A stretch of 5,959 bases of DNA from contig CP070628.1 of NCBI GenBank assembly GCA_020355985.1, positions 316,414 through 322,372 on the forward strand, read 5' to 3'. The position numbers were made by a program, and so were the translations under genes. Positions 5,233-5,959 of the stretch are shown here, one piece after another; position 1 is the stretch's first letter; the number at the start of each line of letters is the position of its first letter. The DNA comes from Nitrospirota bacterium (GTDB taxonomy: Bacteria > Nitrospirota > Nitrospiria > Nitrospirales > UBA8639). The notes under the pieces were generated by a model that was not told the origin of the DNA, searched no databases, and saw nothing but the letters and a program-made list of their open reading frames with translations.

Positions 5233-5959
5233 TCATTTGAGAGATTCTTGACGAAGAATCTTCACTAACCCTACGCACCCGAAAATCAATAAAATACTTT
5301 GAGGTAAGCCGGCCGAGATCGATGCGGCTTGAAGAGCCTTAAGCCCACCGGCCAGCAACAAAACCGCGGCGGCTGCTCCTTCTGACACTCCCCAAAATAC
5401 ACGATTGGCGACGGGTGGATTGGGGTTGCCCCCAGAAGTCACCATGTCATCAACAAACGATCCTGAATCTGAAGAGGTAATAAAGAAAATGACCATGAGT
5501 ATCAGACCAATCCATTGAGTCAGCTCTGTCCATGGCAGATGTTCTAGTAACAGAGGTAGCGACATGGCGACATTCTTCAACACCGGTTCTGCCAAATCAC
5601 CCTCACCAAAACGTTCAACATACAACGCCGTCCCTCCAAAAACAGCAAACCAGACGAAGTTCACCAGCGTTGGGATCAACAGGACAAAGATCACAAACTC
5701 TCGGATAGTTCGGCCTCGTGAGATCCGTGCAATAAATATCCCTACAAAGGGGCTCCAGGAAATCCACCATCCCCAATAAAATAAAGTCCAGTTCGATTGC
5801 CAATCCGATTGGGTTCCCAAGTCTATCCATACGCTTATCTGCGCCAGGTTGAGCACATAATCACGAAGGCCAACAATAAAGGTGTTCATCTGGTAGAGCG
5901 TGGGGCCGGTGAGGAAGACAAAGCTCAAGACCAGACACATTAAGGCCACATTCGCGATA
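5233..5959 (-). CDS. BCCT-family betaine/carnitine/choline transporter, C-terminal part (5' end off window)
   Basis: The frame is open to the right edge; 241 codons plus the TGA at 5233-5235 are visible, about the C-terminal half of a protein of roughly 500 residues. The family signature N-W-T-L-F-Y-W-G-W-W (5767-5796) is followed by I-S-W-S-P-F-V-G and A-R-I-S-R-G-R-T-I-R-E-F. These Trp residues line the substrate pocket in BetP. Later come F-F-I-T-S-S-D-S-G-S, whose Thr-Ser pair corresponds to the Na+ site of sodium-coupled members, then S-G-G-N-P-N-P-P and A-L-Q-A-A-S-I-S-A-G-L-P. Several hydrophobic membrane segments are evident. It probably imports glycine betaine or a related compatible solute across the inner membrane with Na+. 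The protein ends within a few residues of the last membrane helix (K-I-L-R-Q-E-S-L-K), with no long cytoplasmic tail. It is convergent with the cytochrome gene. Confidence 0.93.
   Translation of the reverse strand, partial: IANVALMCLVLSFVFLTGPTLYQMNTFIVGLRDYVLNLAQISVWIDLGTQSDWQSNWTLFYWGWWISWSPFVGIFIARISRGRTIREFVIFVLLIPTLVNFVWFAVFGGTALYVERFGEGDLAEPVLKNVAMSLPLLLEHLPWTELTQWIGLILMVIFFITSSDSGSFVDDMVTSGGNPNPPVANRVFWGVSEGAAAAVLLLAGGLKALQAASISAGLPQSILLIFGCVGLVKILRQESLK
5242..5261. repeat. 8-bp inverted repeat with a 4-base loop at the end of the transporter gene
   Basis: AGATTCTT (5242-5249) and AAGAATCT (5254-5261) pair perfectly around GACG, a compact stem. It covers codons near the end of the BCCT transporter gene and lies about 160 bases after the cytochrome stop. 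No T-run follows in either direction. It may help end transcription coming from either side; otherwise its role is unknown. Confidence 0.35.

Overview
The window holds four well-supported protein genes, one further candidate small gene, and two AT-richer intergenic stretches. Moderate G+C, an exported monoheme cytochrome c and an exported pentapeptide-repeat protein point to a respiring Gram-negative bacterium. The combination would suit a Nitrospirota- or proteobacteria-like genome, but no phylogenetic marker is present and this is only an impression.

Left part, minus strand (1-2962). A two-gene unit reads leftwards from a plausible promoter (TATAAT box at 2934-2939). The first gene (1604-2794) is a complete M20-family metallo-amidohydrolase with all expected metal ligands. 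Twelve bases later comes a large fusion protein (1-1591, cut by the window edge): an N-terminal GNAT acyltransferase domain, a second GNAT-like half, and a C-terminal cyclic-nucleotide-binding-type domain. A deacylase/amidohydrolase and an N-acyltransferase with a sensor domain in one transcription unit suggest opposing chemistry on N-acyl substrates. That is inference; no substrate can be read from the sequence. The leader of this unit can fold into a hairpin followed by a U-rich stretch.

Middle, plus strand (3099-5081). A pentapeptide-repeat protein (3162-4478, TTG start behind a strong ribosome binding site) carries a signal peptide and 63 consecutive five-residue repeats with no slip of register, predicting a long exported right-handed beta-helix. 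After it comes a short stretch with two competing small reading frames. The longer one overlaps the start of the next gene by the ATGA arrangement typical of translational coupling. A short exported class I cytochrome c (4734-5081) ends the run.

Right part, minus strand (5233-5959). The C-terminal half of a BCCT-family (betaine/carnitine/choline) transporter enters from the right edge, convergent with the cytochrome gene. The 151-base gap between them holds a perfect inverted repeat, and another lies in the transporter's last codons; neither has the T-run of a classical terminator.

Nothing resembles a CRISPR array, mobile element, tRNA or rRNA. The most unusual items are the acyltransferase-sensor fusion with a substituted phosphate-binding position, its pairing with an amidohydrolase behind a possible attenuator, and the uninterrupted exported pentapeptide helix.
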